Source: Desulfuromonadales bacterium
GTDB taxonomy: Bacteria > Desulfobacterota > Desulfuromonadia > Desulfuromonadales > BM103
DNA length: 39,140 bases
Assembly (NCBI GenBank): GCA_027065695.1
Contig: JAMONP010000038.1
Location: forward strand, 1-39,140
Direction of reading: 5' to 3'
Part shown: one piece after another, positions 1 to 7,979 of the stretch
How positions within the stretch are numbered: position 1 is the stretch's first letter
How the letters are laid out: every line of letters begins with the position of its first letter
Program-made: the position numbers and the translations under genes
Notes under the pieces: model-generated
The model's input: the letters and a program-made list of their open reading frames with translations, nothing else
Told to the model about the DNA's origin: nothing
Databases searched by the model: none

Positions 1-60
1 AAGAGCCAAGGAGGCACCTATCATACGCTCCATGTAGACAATCAGCTTGTGTTGTTCTAG

Positions 61-124
61 TTAATACCCCGCTTGAGCGAAGCGAAAGTCGAGCCTAGGC
101 GAGATGGCTTGCCACGGGGAATTT
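61..124. repeat. REP-like hairpin repeat, copy 1
   Basis: A stretch starting AATACCCCGC and ending CCACGGGGA. Its outer arms (CCCCG/CGGGG) can pair, and it contains the 8-bp palindrome GCCTAGGC. From GCGAAGCGAAAG onward (about 44 nt) it is identical to the copy at 37065-37122. The false start codon in GAGATGGC lies inside it and gives the downstream AsmA fragment an artificial beginning. Most likely a dispersed intergenic repeat. Confidence 0.7.
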
Positions 125-545
125 TATCTGGAGCTCATGCTCAAAGCTGAACTTGCTCAGGCTCAACATATTCTCAAGCTCATTGTCGAAAACCCGGAAT
201 TTACTCAACAAGTGGAAAAAATCACCAACCTTGAGGGTACCAGCAGCGGCAAACTGATACTCGGTGACAGTTTGACCGATATCAACGCCAGGGTTGAAAT
301 TACAGAGATGAACCTCTCCGCTGACTACCGGGGCCTGCCATTTCCGATCAGTGTTACCCTGGATCAGTTGTCGTTTGCAGAAGACCAGATTAAACTCAAA
401 GACTTAAATGGCAGCTTTGGCCGCTCGGTTTTCTCAGGGCTTGCATGCAATATTGACTTGAAAGATGCTCTTCAGGTGGACCTCCGTTCCGGGAAGTTCG
501 GTCTGGTACTGGAAGAATTATACCCATGGGTGGCTTCTCTCGACG
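125..545 (+). pseudogene. AsmA-like (DUF3971-type) protein fragment
   Basis: The open frame runs 104-595, but only about 125-545 looks like protein. The residues resemble part of a repetitive beta-strand domain of an AsmA/DUF3971-type envelope protein (alternating hydrophobic strands, and a GKFGLVLEELYPWVAS stretch that recalls deltaproteobacterial members). Full-length relatives are many hundreds of residues, so both ends are missing: the left end runs into the repeat, the right end into the NUDIX relic, whose antisense supplies the last 17 or so residues. Family assignment is from memory of the pattern and is moderate; that it is a remnant is much surer. Confidence 0.5.
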
Positions 546-1093
546 CCACCAGAAAATCTTCATCAAATCGCGGTGAAAGGTCGCCAAAATCATAGCCCTG
601 TGGGTCTCTGCTTAAATTCTCAAGCAACCAGAGCAGGGGAGGGACCATCAACGCGTCACCTTCATGAAATCTGCTAAGCAGTTGTTGAGGAGTCTCCCAG
701 AAAGTATCCATAATCTCCCCGGAATCCGCTGTGAAAGCCGGGGGGGCTTTCAGATCGACCCGGAAGAAGTGCAAGCGAAAACGTCCGTGAGCAAGGGCCG
801 GTGCCAATGCTGTGGCCAGAAACTTCACTATGGTCACCTGGCCTGAAGCAATCCCTGCAGGTAGATCGTAGTCAAGCTCTTCCTGAATTTCTCTAACCAG
901 CGCATGCATTTTCTGACCGTCCCAATCACGAAGAAACCGTGCTGAGTGTTGTGACTTGGAATCATCCCAATCAATTTTTCCGCCCGGGAATGAATCATAT
1001 CCCGGAAAGGCAGTCAGGTGCGATTGGCGTCGTACTGCAAAAATGCGTTCTTTGATGACAGAAAACAGCAGCAACGGAATCAATGATTTTCAC
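545..1093 (-). pseudogene. NUDIX hydrolase, frameshifted and truncated
   Basis: The main open frame (about 1083 down to 472) contains FPGGKID and REIQEELDY, the two halves of a NUDIX box separated by an insertion of about 25 residues, so it derives from a nucleoside-diphosphate-type hydrolase. A good ribosome site (AAAGG near 1108-1104) precedes a GTG at 1093-1091 in another frame that reads VKIIDSVAAVF, the normal first strand of a NUDIX domain. Joining VAAV to SVIKERIFAVRR needs one base inserted near 1062, so the gene carries a frameshift. The C-terminus also runs into antisense AsmA sequence near 545. Deltaproteobacterial relatives can have a C-terminal metallo-beta-lactamase domain; if this one did, it is gone. 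Confidence 0.7.
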
Positions 1094-1439
1094 AGAATAT
1101 CCTTTGAGTTGAATGGTAGCAATGACGTATTTATAACCTGAATGATGTTACAGAGAACAGAGTTAGTTTTGGGATGATTCCGACTCTGAATATACTGGCT
1201 GTCTGTCGGGCAATCAATGAGTTGGCTGCTGGCTATGATTTAAACTGTTATGGTGCTTTCACTTAGAGAATGTTTGGTATGAATTCAGGCCGACAGTTCA
1301 ATGCCATCGACGAACTCATGGCGGTGTCTAAATGTGGACGATTAAGCTGATCAGTGCATTCCGGCGTGGTTTATTGCTTGTTAGCAGGCCAGGTGGCTAG
1401 CTGTGTTATGTAATGCCAGTCCAATCAAGGCGATCATCA
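1094..1439. other. Gene-free stretch between relics
   Basis: No convincing coding region, RNA or regulatory site. Short open stretches exist, for example from 1173, but stop after about 30 codons and match nothing I recognise with confidence. It may hold the degraded 5' part of the transposase relic that follows. Confidence 0.5.
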
Positions 1440-1835
1440 GAGAAAATACTGTCAACTCCGACAGTGTAGTCTTATACGATGCGGTAGTGCTCCTTCGAAC
1501 CAAGGGTACAAACTAGACTGAGCAAGAGCTTCGAGTTGTCGGTTACCGCGCAAAGGGTAATGAGTACTAGATCGCAATAATCCGGTAAGATATATCCACA
1601 GAATATGTGCCTATGTTTACAAGCTGCGCTGGAGCATTGAAACCTTCTTTGGCTGGTGGAAGTGTCCCTCAAGGTGTATCAGGAGCCCTATGGATTTATG
1701 ACCCAGAACCTCAGCTGGCTCATTGCTTGCCTGTTCTTTGCAATCTACTGCCAGGAGCAGCATGGGAAGAAGGTCTGCATCAACCGAGTCAGAGAGCCAC
1801 ACACAATGATAGCAAATGAAGTGACTGAATACCAT
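1440..1835 (+). pseudogene. IS4-family transposase relic (C-terminal part)
   Basis: One frame reads DAVVLLRTKG, then ELRVVGYRAKGNEY with in-frame stops. After a frameshift comes YKLRWSIETFFGWWK near 1615-1660, the region around the last catalytic Glu of IS4-type DDE transposases, and after another frameshift LKVYQEPYGFMTQNLSWLIACLFFAIYCQEQHGKK up to about 1815. At least three stops and two frameshifts interrupt it, the N-terminal half is unrecognisable, and I see no terminal inverted repeats. A dead insertion sequence, consistent with past rearrangement of this end of the window. Confidence 0.75.
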
Positions 1836-2047
1836 CGAGACAAAAAACGATCAATAAAATTAAACCACTGAGAAGAAGACGGCAATGTGTAAAAAACAAC
1901 CGGACAACGTTGAATATGAATAAATCGTTTTATAATTCAAAGATGCACGCAAGTCCCTCTTTATCACGGTCCTAACTTCTTGCAGACCCTAACTTTTACC
2001 ATCAATCCTACGAATAAAATATTTTTATAATAACGTTATATTTATTC
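1836..2047. other. AT-rich intergenic stretch upstream of the promoter
   Basis: No gene is recognised. Base composition shifts to clearly AT-rich from about 1900 onward, as is usual upstream of a promoter. With the promoter/operator that follows it forms the long leader of the aldehyde dehydrogenase gene. Confidence 0.5.
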
Positions 2048-2098
2048 TTGACTTCTATTGAAGCATGTTGCATAAAGTAACTGACCGGACAGACAGTT
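2048..2098 (+). promoter_or_regulatory. Promoter with TetR-type operator, copy 1
   Basis: A sigma70-like -35 TTGACT (2048-2053), 17-bp spacer and CATAAA (2071-2076) as -10, followed after 3 bp by ACTGACCGGACAGACAG (2080-2096). The same arrangement, with the operator starting exactly 32 bp after the first base of the -35, occurs at 28252-28300, where the core is the perfect dyad CTGACCGGTCAG. Sites overlapping the start of transcription are typical of repression by TetR-family proteins. The spacing identity is seen directly; the regulator is inferred. Confidence 0.7.
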
Positions 2099-2167
2099 CT
2101 TGCCAGCCGCATCTGAAAGATGACTATTTAAACAATATTGAAATAAATAGAATTAAGGAGTTTATGG

Positions 2168-3577
2168 ATGAAGCAGGAATCTAAGGGCGTTGATCCGAAA
2201 GAGATCCAGTGTTTATTTGACAACGCTGAAAAGGCTGCCGCTGAGTTTGCAGGCTATTCACCGGCACATGTCAAGAAGATTGTAGATGCTGTTACTGCTG
2301 CGGCAGTTGAAAAAGCCTATGAGTATGCAGAGTGGGCTGTGAGGGAAACCGGTTTCGGTGTGGTGGAGCACAAGACCCTGAAAAATTACTCAGCCAGCTC
2401 TGTTCTGGTCGACTTCCACAAAGATCAGGACTACTGCGGCTACCAGATCGATCATGAAAAGAAGATTGTTAAATTCGCCCGCCCGGCAGGGGTGGTTCTG
2501 TCTCTGATCCCGTCCACTAACCCGATTGCTTCGACTTATTTTTCGGTGCTTTCCTGTCTGATGACCCGTAATGCAGTCATTATGTGCCCACACCCCTCTT
2601 CAAAAGAATGTTCGATTGATTCCAGTGACTACCTTGCAGAGGTCGCAGAACAGGCTGGTGCTCCGAAAGGGGCCATCCAGGTTGTTCGCAATCCGTCTAT
2701 TCCGTTACTCGGTGAAATGATAAAGAGCGAGCAAGTTAATTTAATTCTGGCGACCGGTGGCCCGGCCGTTGTGCGTGCTGCTTACAGCTCTGGAAATCCG
2801 GCAATCGGTGTTGGTCCCGGTAACGTTGCTCATTATGTAGATGAAACCTTCGATCTGGAGAAGGTCTCCGAAGACCTCGTTGTCAGTTCCAGTTTTGATA
2901 ATAACCTTCCCTGTACCTGTGACTCCGTTGTTCTCGCCGAGAAGAAGATTGCTGGCGATCTAACCGATGCCTTGAAAGAGATGGGTACCTATTTTGTCGA
3001 GGACGAAGCTGAAGTGGAGAGGCTTCGCAATTTTTTATTTCCTGAGGGCAACTACAACCCGCATGCAATTGGCAAGTCAGCTCAGTGGATCGCTGAGCAG
3101 GTGGGTATCGAACTTACAGAATTCACACTGGTTCTTTGTGTTGCAATCTTCAAGATAGATTACAAGTCTGAAGAATTTTCGCGTGAGAAGCTTTTTCCAG
3201 TGATAGGTTTCATGGAGATTGACGGGTTTGAGCAGGCATACGCAGCCGCCGAGGCGATGATACAGATGGGTGGCAAGGGGCACTCGGCAGCGATACACTC
3301 AAATAATCCGGATACAATTGTCGCTTGGTCTTCCTTACCGGTTTACAGAATTGCGGTTAATGGACCATCTATCCTCATTTCGACAGGTGCTTCCTCCGGG
3401 TTGGCACCAACCTTTACCCTTGGAACCGGTTTCTTTGGTCGCAGCTCTGTCTGTGAAAATGTCGGACCAGACCACCTAGTCCATTGGACTAGCATAGCCT
3501 ATAACTCTGATATGGCCCTGGAAATGGGTGATATTGATGAAGCTCTAGAGCGTTGGGACTCGAAGCGTGACGATTAA
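2168..3577 (+). CDS. Acylating (CoA-dependent) aldehyde dehydrogenase
   Basis: A 469-residue member of the acylating aldehyde dehydrogenase group (AdhE N-terminal domain, PduP, EutE, sulfoacetaldehyde dehydrogenase SauS), which converts an aldehyde plus CoA and NAD(P)+ to acyl-CoA. Seen: cofactor-domain stretches SLIPSTNPI (112-120) and ATGGPA (195-200), GVGPGNV (214-220), and the catalytic-loop sequence FDNNLPC, whose C249 aligns with the catalytic Cys of FDNGxxC enzymes; a second Cys follows at 251. Length is normal for a stand-alone enzyme. AAGGAG lies 7 nt before the ATG. It is the first gene after promoter copy 1, 113 nt before the DUF1302 gene. The loop lacks the usual ICASEQ, so substrate preference is uncertain; acetaldehyde, sulfoacetaldehyde and longer aldehydes are all possible. 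Confidence 0.85.
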   Translation: MKQESKGVDPKEIQCLFDNAEKAAAEFAGYSPAHVKKIVDAVTAAAVEKAYEYAEWAVRETGFGVVEHKTLKNYSASSVLVDFHKDQDYCGYQIDHEKKIVKFARPAGVVLSLIPSTNPIASTYFSVLSCLMTRNAVIMCPHPSSKECSIDSSDYLAEVAEQAGAPKGAIQVVRNPSIPLLGEMIKSEQVNLILATGGPAVVRAAYSSGNPAIGVGPGNVAHYVDETFDLEKVSEDLVVSSSFDNNLPCTCDSVVLAEKKIAGDLTDALKEMGTYFVEDEAEVERLRNFLFPEGNYNPHAIGKSAQWIAEQVGIELTEFTLVLCVAIFKIDYKSEEFSREKLFPVIGFMEIDGFEQAYAAAEAMIQMGGKGHSAAIHSNNPDTIVAWSSLPVYRIAVNGPSILISTGASSGLAPTFTLGTGFFGRSSVCENVGPDHLVHWTSIAYNSDMALEMGDIDEALERWDSKRDD

Positions 3578-3594
3578 AAGTTGGTAAAAGTGCA

Positions 3595-3620
3595 TGCTAA
3601 CATACTGAATGGCCAGTTAG
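3595..3620 (+). promoter_or_regulatory. Candidate degenerate operator, copy 3
   Basis: ATACTGAATGGCCAGTTAG (3602-3620) matches the operator upstream of the SCP2 gene at 15 of 19 positions, including the shared CATACTGA lead-in. A possible -10, TGCTAA (3595-3600), sits where the other copies have theirs, but no good -35 is present at the corresponding distance. It lies between the aldehyde dehydrogenase stop and the DUF1302 start, so it could give this block separate control. Confidence 0.4.
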
Positions 3621-3690
3621 ACGTGGAATATATATTGATATTTTATATGGGGTTAATCGAATAAACAATAATGGAAAAAGGAGAACCGGT

Positions 3691-5364
3691 ATGAAATTGA
3701 TTGAGGGTAAGTTGCATGAGAGGAGATATTGCCGACCATTAAACAGATTAGGGGCCGGTTTTCTCAGTCTTTTGATGCTGATGTCGATGGGCAGCGTTGC
3801 ACAGGCTTTTGAGCTTGACTTGGGTTATGCCAAGGGCAGCCTTGATACCACGTTATCATACGGTGTCAACTTCCGCGTGTCTGAGCGTGATGACGACTTG
3901 GTTGGTATTGCTAATGGTGGTAATGCACAGTCGGTAAATGCTGATGATGGTAACTTGAACTACGATAGAGGAATTGTCAGTAACGTTCTCAAGGCGACCA
4001 GTGAGCTGGATCTATATCGTGAAAACTACGGTGTATTCCTCCGCGGTACAGTTTTTTATGACTATGAAAATGAGCATAAAGATCGAGAAAGAACCGATCT
4101 AAGCAGCGAAGCGAAGGATCTGGTCGGCTCCGACTTCAAAATGCTTGATGCCTACTTATGGTCTGCTTTCAATGTTGGTTCAGTGCCGGTCCAGGTTCGA
4201 GTCGGTGACCAAGTTGTCAGTTGGGGAGAAAGTACCTTTATCAGAGGCGGTATCAATACCATCAATCCGATTGATGTCTCAGCTATACGTCTGCCGGGGG
4301 CTGAATTAAAAGAAGCCTTGATTCCCGAAGGGATGATTTGGGCCTCAGCCGCACTAACAGACAATTTCAGCATTGAAGGACTCTACCTGTACGATTGGAG
4401 CAAAACCATTATTGACCCAGTTGGCAGCTATTTTAGCACCAATGATTATGCCCCTGATGGCGGTACAACCTTGACTCTTGGTAGTGGCCGTGTCCCGGAA
4501 GGAACCTTTCCCTACGCTGTCAGTAGGGCTGCGACCGAACATGCCTCCGACTCTGGTCAATTCGGGGTGGCGGCTCGCCTTTTCGTAGAGGAACTCAATA
4601 ATACGGAATTCGGTTTATACTACTTGAAATACCATAGTCGTACTCCGGTCATCAGTGCAATAAAGACCTCAAGAACAGGTGTACCGGCATTAGCTCATTA
4701 TTTTACTGAATATGTAGAAGATCTCGAATTGATAGGGGCGACTTTTGCGACGGAAATTTCCGGTTTTGCCCTTCAGGGTGAGTATTCTTATCATCTTGAT
4801 ATACCGCTGCAAATTGAAGATAAAGAAATCCTGACAAAGGCACTTGGCCTTCCCGGCAGTCAAATCGAGGGAACTTTTGCAGCCGGAGAAGCTATTGATG
4901 GTTACGAGCAGTTTGATATCAGTCAGTTACAGATGACGGTAACCTATCTAACCGGTTCGGTTTTAGGTTCTGATCAGGGGGTTGTGATCTCTGAATTCGG
5001 TGCAAGATATGTTCATGATCTGCCGGATGAAGACGAACTCAGGTTTGAGTCTCCAGGTAAGAAAACAAATGGTGTAGAGAATTATCAAGATGATTTTGCC
5101 TGGGGTTATCGAGCTCGTGCCCAACTTTCCTACTTTAGTGCTATTGGTGGGATAAACCTGTTCCCACGTATTGCTTGGAGGCATGATGTTGACGGTAACA
5201 CTGGTGCCTTCCTGGAACATCGCAAAGCGATCACGTTTGGTCTCAAATCTACTTACCAGAATTGGAAGACGGATATCAGCTACACTAACTTCTTTGGTGC
5301 TGGCAACTATAACCAGATCAATGATCGCGACTTTGTTGCCTTCAATGTTAAATATTCATTTTAA
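3691..5364 (+). CDS. DUF1302 family outer-membrane protein
   Basis: A 557-residue protein with a long N-region, a hydrophobic stretch and a likely signal-peptidase site after AQA (residue 39), followed by a beta-rich mature part ending in KYSF; a C-terminal Phe is typical of outer-membrane barrels. The mature sequence (RVGDQVVSWGESTFIRGG, INPIDVSA) is characteristic of DUF1302. Proteins of this family are repeatedly encoded with DUF1329, YCF48-like and RND/MMPL proteins, as here, and are thought to take part in handling hydrophobic compounds at the outer membrane; the exact function is not established. AAGGAG precedes the ATG by 8 nt. The next gene starts 20 nt after the stop, so the two are almost certainly co-transcribed. 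Confidence 0.85.
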   Translation: MKLIEGKLHERRYCRPLNRLGAGFLSLLMLMSMGSVAQAFELDLGYAKGSLDTTLSYGVNFRVSERDDDLVGIANGGNAQSVNADDGNLNYDRGIVSNVLKATSELDLYRENYGVFLRGTVFYDYENEHKDRERTDLSSEAKDLVGSDFKMLDAYLWSAFNVGSVPVQVRVGDQVVSWGESTFIRGGINTINPIDVSAIRLPGAELKEALIPEGMIWASAALTDNFSIEGLYLYDWSKTIIDPVGSYFSTNDYAPDGGTTLTLGSGRVPEGTFPYAVSRAATEHASDSGQFGVAARLFVEELNNTEFGLYYLKYHSRTPVISAIKTSRTGVPALAHYFTEYVEDLELIGATFATEISGFALQGEYSYHLDIPLQIEDKEILTKALGLPGSQIEGTFAAGEAIDGYEQFDISQLQMTVTYLTGSVLGSDQGVVISEFGARYVHDLPDEDELRFESPGKKTNGVENYQDDFAWGYRARAQLSYFSAIGGINLFPRIAWRHDVDGNTGAFLEHRKAITFGLKSTYQNWKTDISYTNFFGAGNYNQINDRDFVAFNVKYSF

Positions 5365-5384
5365 AGTAACGGGAGATTATGATT

Positions 5385-6752
5385 ATGTCCAAAAAACTAT
5401 ATATAGCACTCGTTGTCAGCCTGTTGTCGGTTGCATTCGCTTCCAGCGGATGGACTGCTGCGACGTCTGAAGAGATTGCCCGTTTGGGTAAAGATCTTAC
5501 GCCCGTCGGTGCCGAAAAGGCTGGCAATAAAGATGGCACCATACCTGCTTGGGATGGTGGAATTAAGACCTTCCCCGCAGGCTATAAGAAGGGGATGGAC
5601 TATATTGATCCCTATGCTGACGACAAGATCCTTTTTACCATTGATTCATCCAATATGGATCAGTATTCTGACAGGTTGACTGACGGTTACAAAGCGTTGC
5701 TTAAGGCCTATCCGACCTTCAAGATGAATGTCTATCCGACTCATCGAAGCACCTCAATGCCTCAACGGATCTATGACGCTACAAAACGAATAGCCGAAAA
5801 GGCAAAATTGGTGGATGGTGGTAACGGCATTGAAAATGTAGGTGAGGGTATTCCTTTCCCCATTCCTAAAAGTGGCTTAGAGGTTGTCTGGAATCATCTA
5901 TTGCGTTGGCGGGTTGATGCCGCTACTCGCTATTTCACATCAGCTCCGGTTATGGCCAACGGCAGTTATGTCGGTGTACGTTCGCGGCAAAGGGTCAAGT
6001 TTTGGTATAGTCATGCCGGAGCTACCAATGCGAACCTGGATAATAAACTTTTCTCTTTTGTTTCCACTGTCTTGGCGCCACCACGGAACGCCGGTCGCAT
6101 ACTGTTGGTGCATGACTACCTTAACCAGGAGAAGGAACATCGTGGAGCATGGACATATAATCCTGGACAACGTCGAGTTCGCCGAGCGCCACATATCGCC
6201 TTCGACAACCCTGGTATAGCAATGGATGGCCTTTTTACTTCAGACCAGACCGACATGTATAATGGTAGTCCAGAAAGATATGATTGGAAGTTGATTGGTA
6301 AACAAGAAATGTATGTTCCTTACAATGCCTATAAGCTTATTAGTCACTCGTTGAAATATTCGGATATTATCAGGCCAAAACATGTAAACCCTGATCACCT
6401 TCGTTATGAATTACACCGGGTTTGGAGGGTTGAAGGAACGCTTAAAGAGGGCACGCGCCATATCTACAAGAAACGGGTTTTTTATGTCGATGAGGATTCC
6501 TGGAATATTATTGCAGCAGAATATTATGATAAGCGTGATCAGCTCTGGCGGGTTCATGAATCACATACAATCAATTATTACGATGTTCCGACAATCTGGA
6601 CAGTTAGCGATATCTCTTACGATCTCGAGAACGGTCGTTACGGTGCTAATTACCTGAGCAACGAAGAAGAGGCATGGAAATTCAACGAAGACACCAAGTT
6701 TGAAGATTCACTTTTTACAGTTAATTCACTGAGACGTTCTGGACGTCGTTAA
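5385..6752 (+). CDS. DUF1329 family periplasmic protein
   Basis: About 455 residues with an N-terminal signal peptide (hydrophobic residues about 6-20, small residues near 21-26) and the DUF1329 opening, LGKDLTPVGAEKAGN followed by GTIPAWDGGI. The family is thought to have a LolA-like fold that could shield a lipophilic ligand in the periplasm; this is family knowledge, not visible here. ATG codons occur at 5379 and 5385; GGGAG at 5371-5375 favours the second (9-nt spacing). It follows the DUF1302 gene by 20 nt and ends just before a strong hairpin, so part of the transcript may stop here. Confidence 0.85.
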   Translation: MSKKLYIALVVSLLSVAFASSGWTAATSEEIARLGKDLTPVGAEKAGNKDGTIPAWDGGIKTFPAGYKKGMDYIDPYADDKILFTIDSSNMDQYSDRLTDGYKALLKAYPTFKMNVYPTHRSTSMPQRIYDATKRIAEKAKLVDGGNGIENVGEGIPFPIPKSGLEVVWNHLLRWRVDAATRYFTSAPVMANGSYVGVRSRQRVKFWYSHAGATNANLDNKLFSFVSTVLAPPRNAGRILLVHDYLNQEKEHRGAWTYNPGQRRVRRAPHIAFDNPGIAMDGLFTSDQTDMYNGSPERYDWKLIGKQEMYVPYNAYKLISHSLKYSDIIRPKHVNPDHLRYELHRVWRVEGTLKEGTRHIYKKRVFYVDEDSWNIIAAEYYDKRDQLWRVHESHTINYYDVPTIWTVSDISYDLENGRYGANYLSNEEEAWKFNEDTKFEDSLFTVNSLRRSGRR

Positions 6753-6763
6753 ACTCATGGGTT

Positions 6764-6799
6764 AAAGCAACCGGGCAGACGACAGTGCCCGGTTGCTTT
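6764..6799 (+). terminator. Strong hairpin after the DUF1329 gene
   Basis: A perfect 14-bp stem: AAAGCAACCGGGCA (6764-6777) pairs with TGCCCGGTTGCTTT (6786-6799) around an 8-nt loop. There is only a short T run, at the end of the stem. Position 12 nt after a stop and before the YCF48 gene suits a terminator or attenuator, giving the OM/periplasmic pair a higher transcript level than the genes that follow. Confidence 0.75.
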
Positions 6800-6851
6800 A
6801 TGGAATCACATTCTGTTTAAACTGTTTTTATAGGTAAATAGAAATTTTATT

Positions 6852-7943
6852 ATGAATTTTCTCTGTATGAGGATTTTAGTAAACCTCAATAAAAAGTCTA
6901 AAGTACTATTGTTTATCCAACGACAAATGTTTCAATTTTTGCAGATACTCACTCTCGGTGTAATGTTGGCTGGCGTTACAATCCCTCTTACTTCCCAAGC
7001 TTATGCTAGCTCTGTAAACCCTGATTACCTCCCCTTTATCAAGAAGTCTCTGATGTTGGATGTGTCTGCTGTGGATGGACTGGTTGCTGTTGTCGGTGAG
7101 CGTGGTTTTATTCTGCTCTCGACTGATTCCGGCAAAAGTTGGATGCAAGCCGCTGTGCCGGTTCAAGTTGGTTTGACAGGAGTCTTTTTTCTCAATGCTG
7201 AACTAGGTTGGGCTGTTGGCCACGACCATGTCATTATCAGAACTCGGGATGGGGGTAAAAGCTGGACTCGGATTTACGATAATATCGAAGTCGAAAGCCC
7301 GTTACTTGATGTCTGGTTTCGGGACGCGGAGAATGGTTTTGCAATTGGTGCTTATGGTGCGTTTCTGACAACGACCGATGGCGGTGATAATTGGAAAGCG
7401 GATGTATTGAATCTTGTGCCAAAGGTGGCTGTTGAAGGGACCGATGAAGATAATTTCGAGGATGATTTTATTGATTATCACCTTAACCAGATTGCCGAAT
7501 CTGCTAGCGGCAAGCTTTATATTGCCGCCGAGGCTGGCCATATGTATCGGTCCGATGATAATGGTCAGAGTTGGGTGTCGTTGTCATCACCCTATAATGG
7601 CTCATGGTTTGGAGTCCTTCCGCTCAATGGTGAATCATTGCTCATGTTCGGTTTGCGGGGGAGCCTGTATCGTTCTGATGATTCGGGGGTTAGTTGGGAG
7701 AAGTTGGAGACCAGAACTAAGGCTCTGCTCAATTATGGAATCTGTTTGCCGGACGGTACTATCCTGATTTGTGGAAACAGGGCTACGATCGTCGTCAGTC
7801 AGGATGATGGCCACAGTTTCAAAACGCAACGTATATCTGTACGCAAAGGCATTACCGCTTGTACCTTGGTGGATGATGATGCCTTGATTTTTGTTGGTGG
7901 CTTTGGTGTGAAAAAAATCAGTATAAGTGATTTGAACTTGTAA
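6852..7943 (+). CDS. YCF48/BNR-repeat exported protein
   Basis: A 363-residue protein with a signal peptide (hydrophobic segment about 31-50, YASS near 51-54) and a series of Asp-box/BNR motifs that mark beta-propeller blades: STDSGKSW, RTRDGGKSW, TTDGGDNW, RSDDNGQSW, RSDDSGVSW and SQDDGHSF. This is the YCF48-like (photosystem II assembly factor-like) family; in non-phototrophs such proteins recur between DUF1302/DUF1329 and RND transporter genes and probably act as periplasmic scaffolds. The ATG at 6852 gives an unusually long N-region and lacks a good ribosome site; a later start (ATG at 6927, codon 26) would also leave a signal peptide. The RND gene starts 36 nt downstream. Confidence 0.8.
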   Translation: MNFLCMRILVNLNKKSKVLLFIQRQMFQFLQILTLGVMLAGVTIPLTSQAYASSVNPDYLPFIKKSLMLDVSAVDGLVAVVGERGFILLSTDSGKSWMQAAVPVQVGLTGVFFLNAELGWAVGHDHVIIRTRDGGKSWTRIYDNIEVESPLLDVWFRDAENGFAIGAYGAFLTTTDGGDNWKADVLNLVPKVAVEGTDEDNFEDDFIDYHLNQIAESASGKLYIAAEAGHMYRSDDNGQSWVSLSSPYNGSWFGVLPLNGESLLMFGLRGSLYRSDDSGVSWEKLETRTKALLNYGICLPDGTILICGNRATIVVSQDDGHSFKTQRISVRKGITACTLVDDDALIFVGGFGVKKISISDLNL

Positions 7944-7979
7944 GACAGATCGGCTCCATTGACTTGAGGATAAGATAAA

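Noticed and set aside
1173-1265. Short open frame recalling an AOR helix (INELAAGYDL)
   Set aside because: Only about 30 codons with one weakly similar stretch; not enough for a family call.
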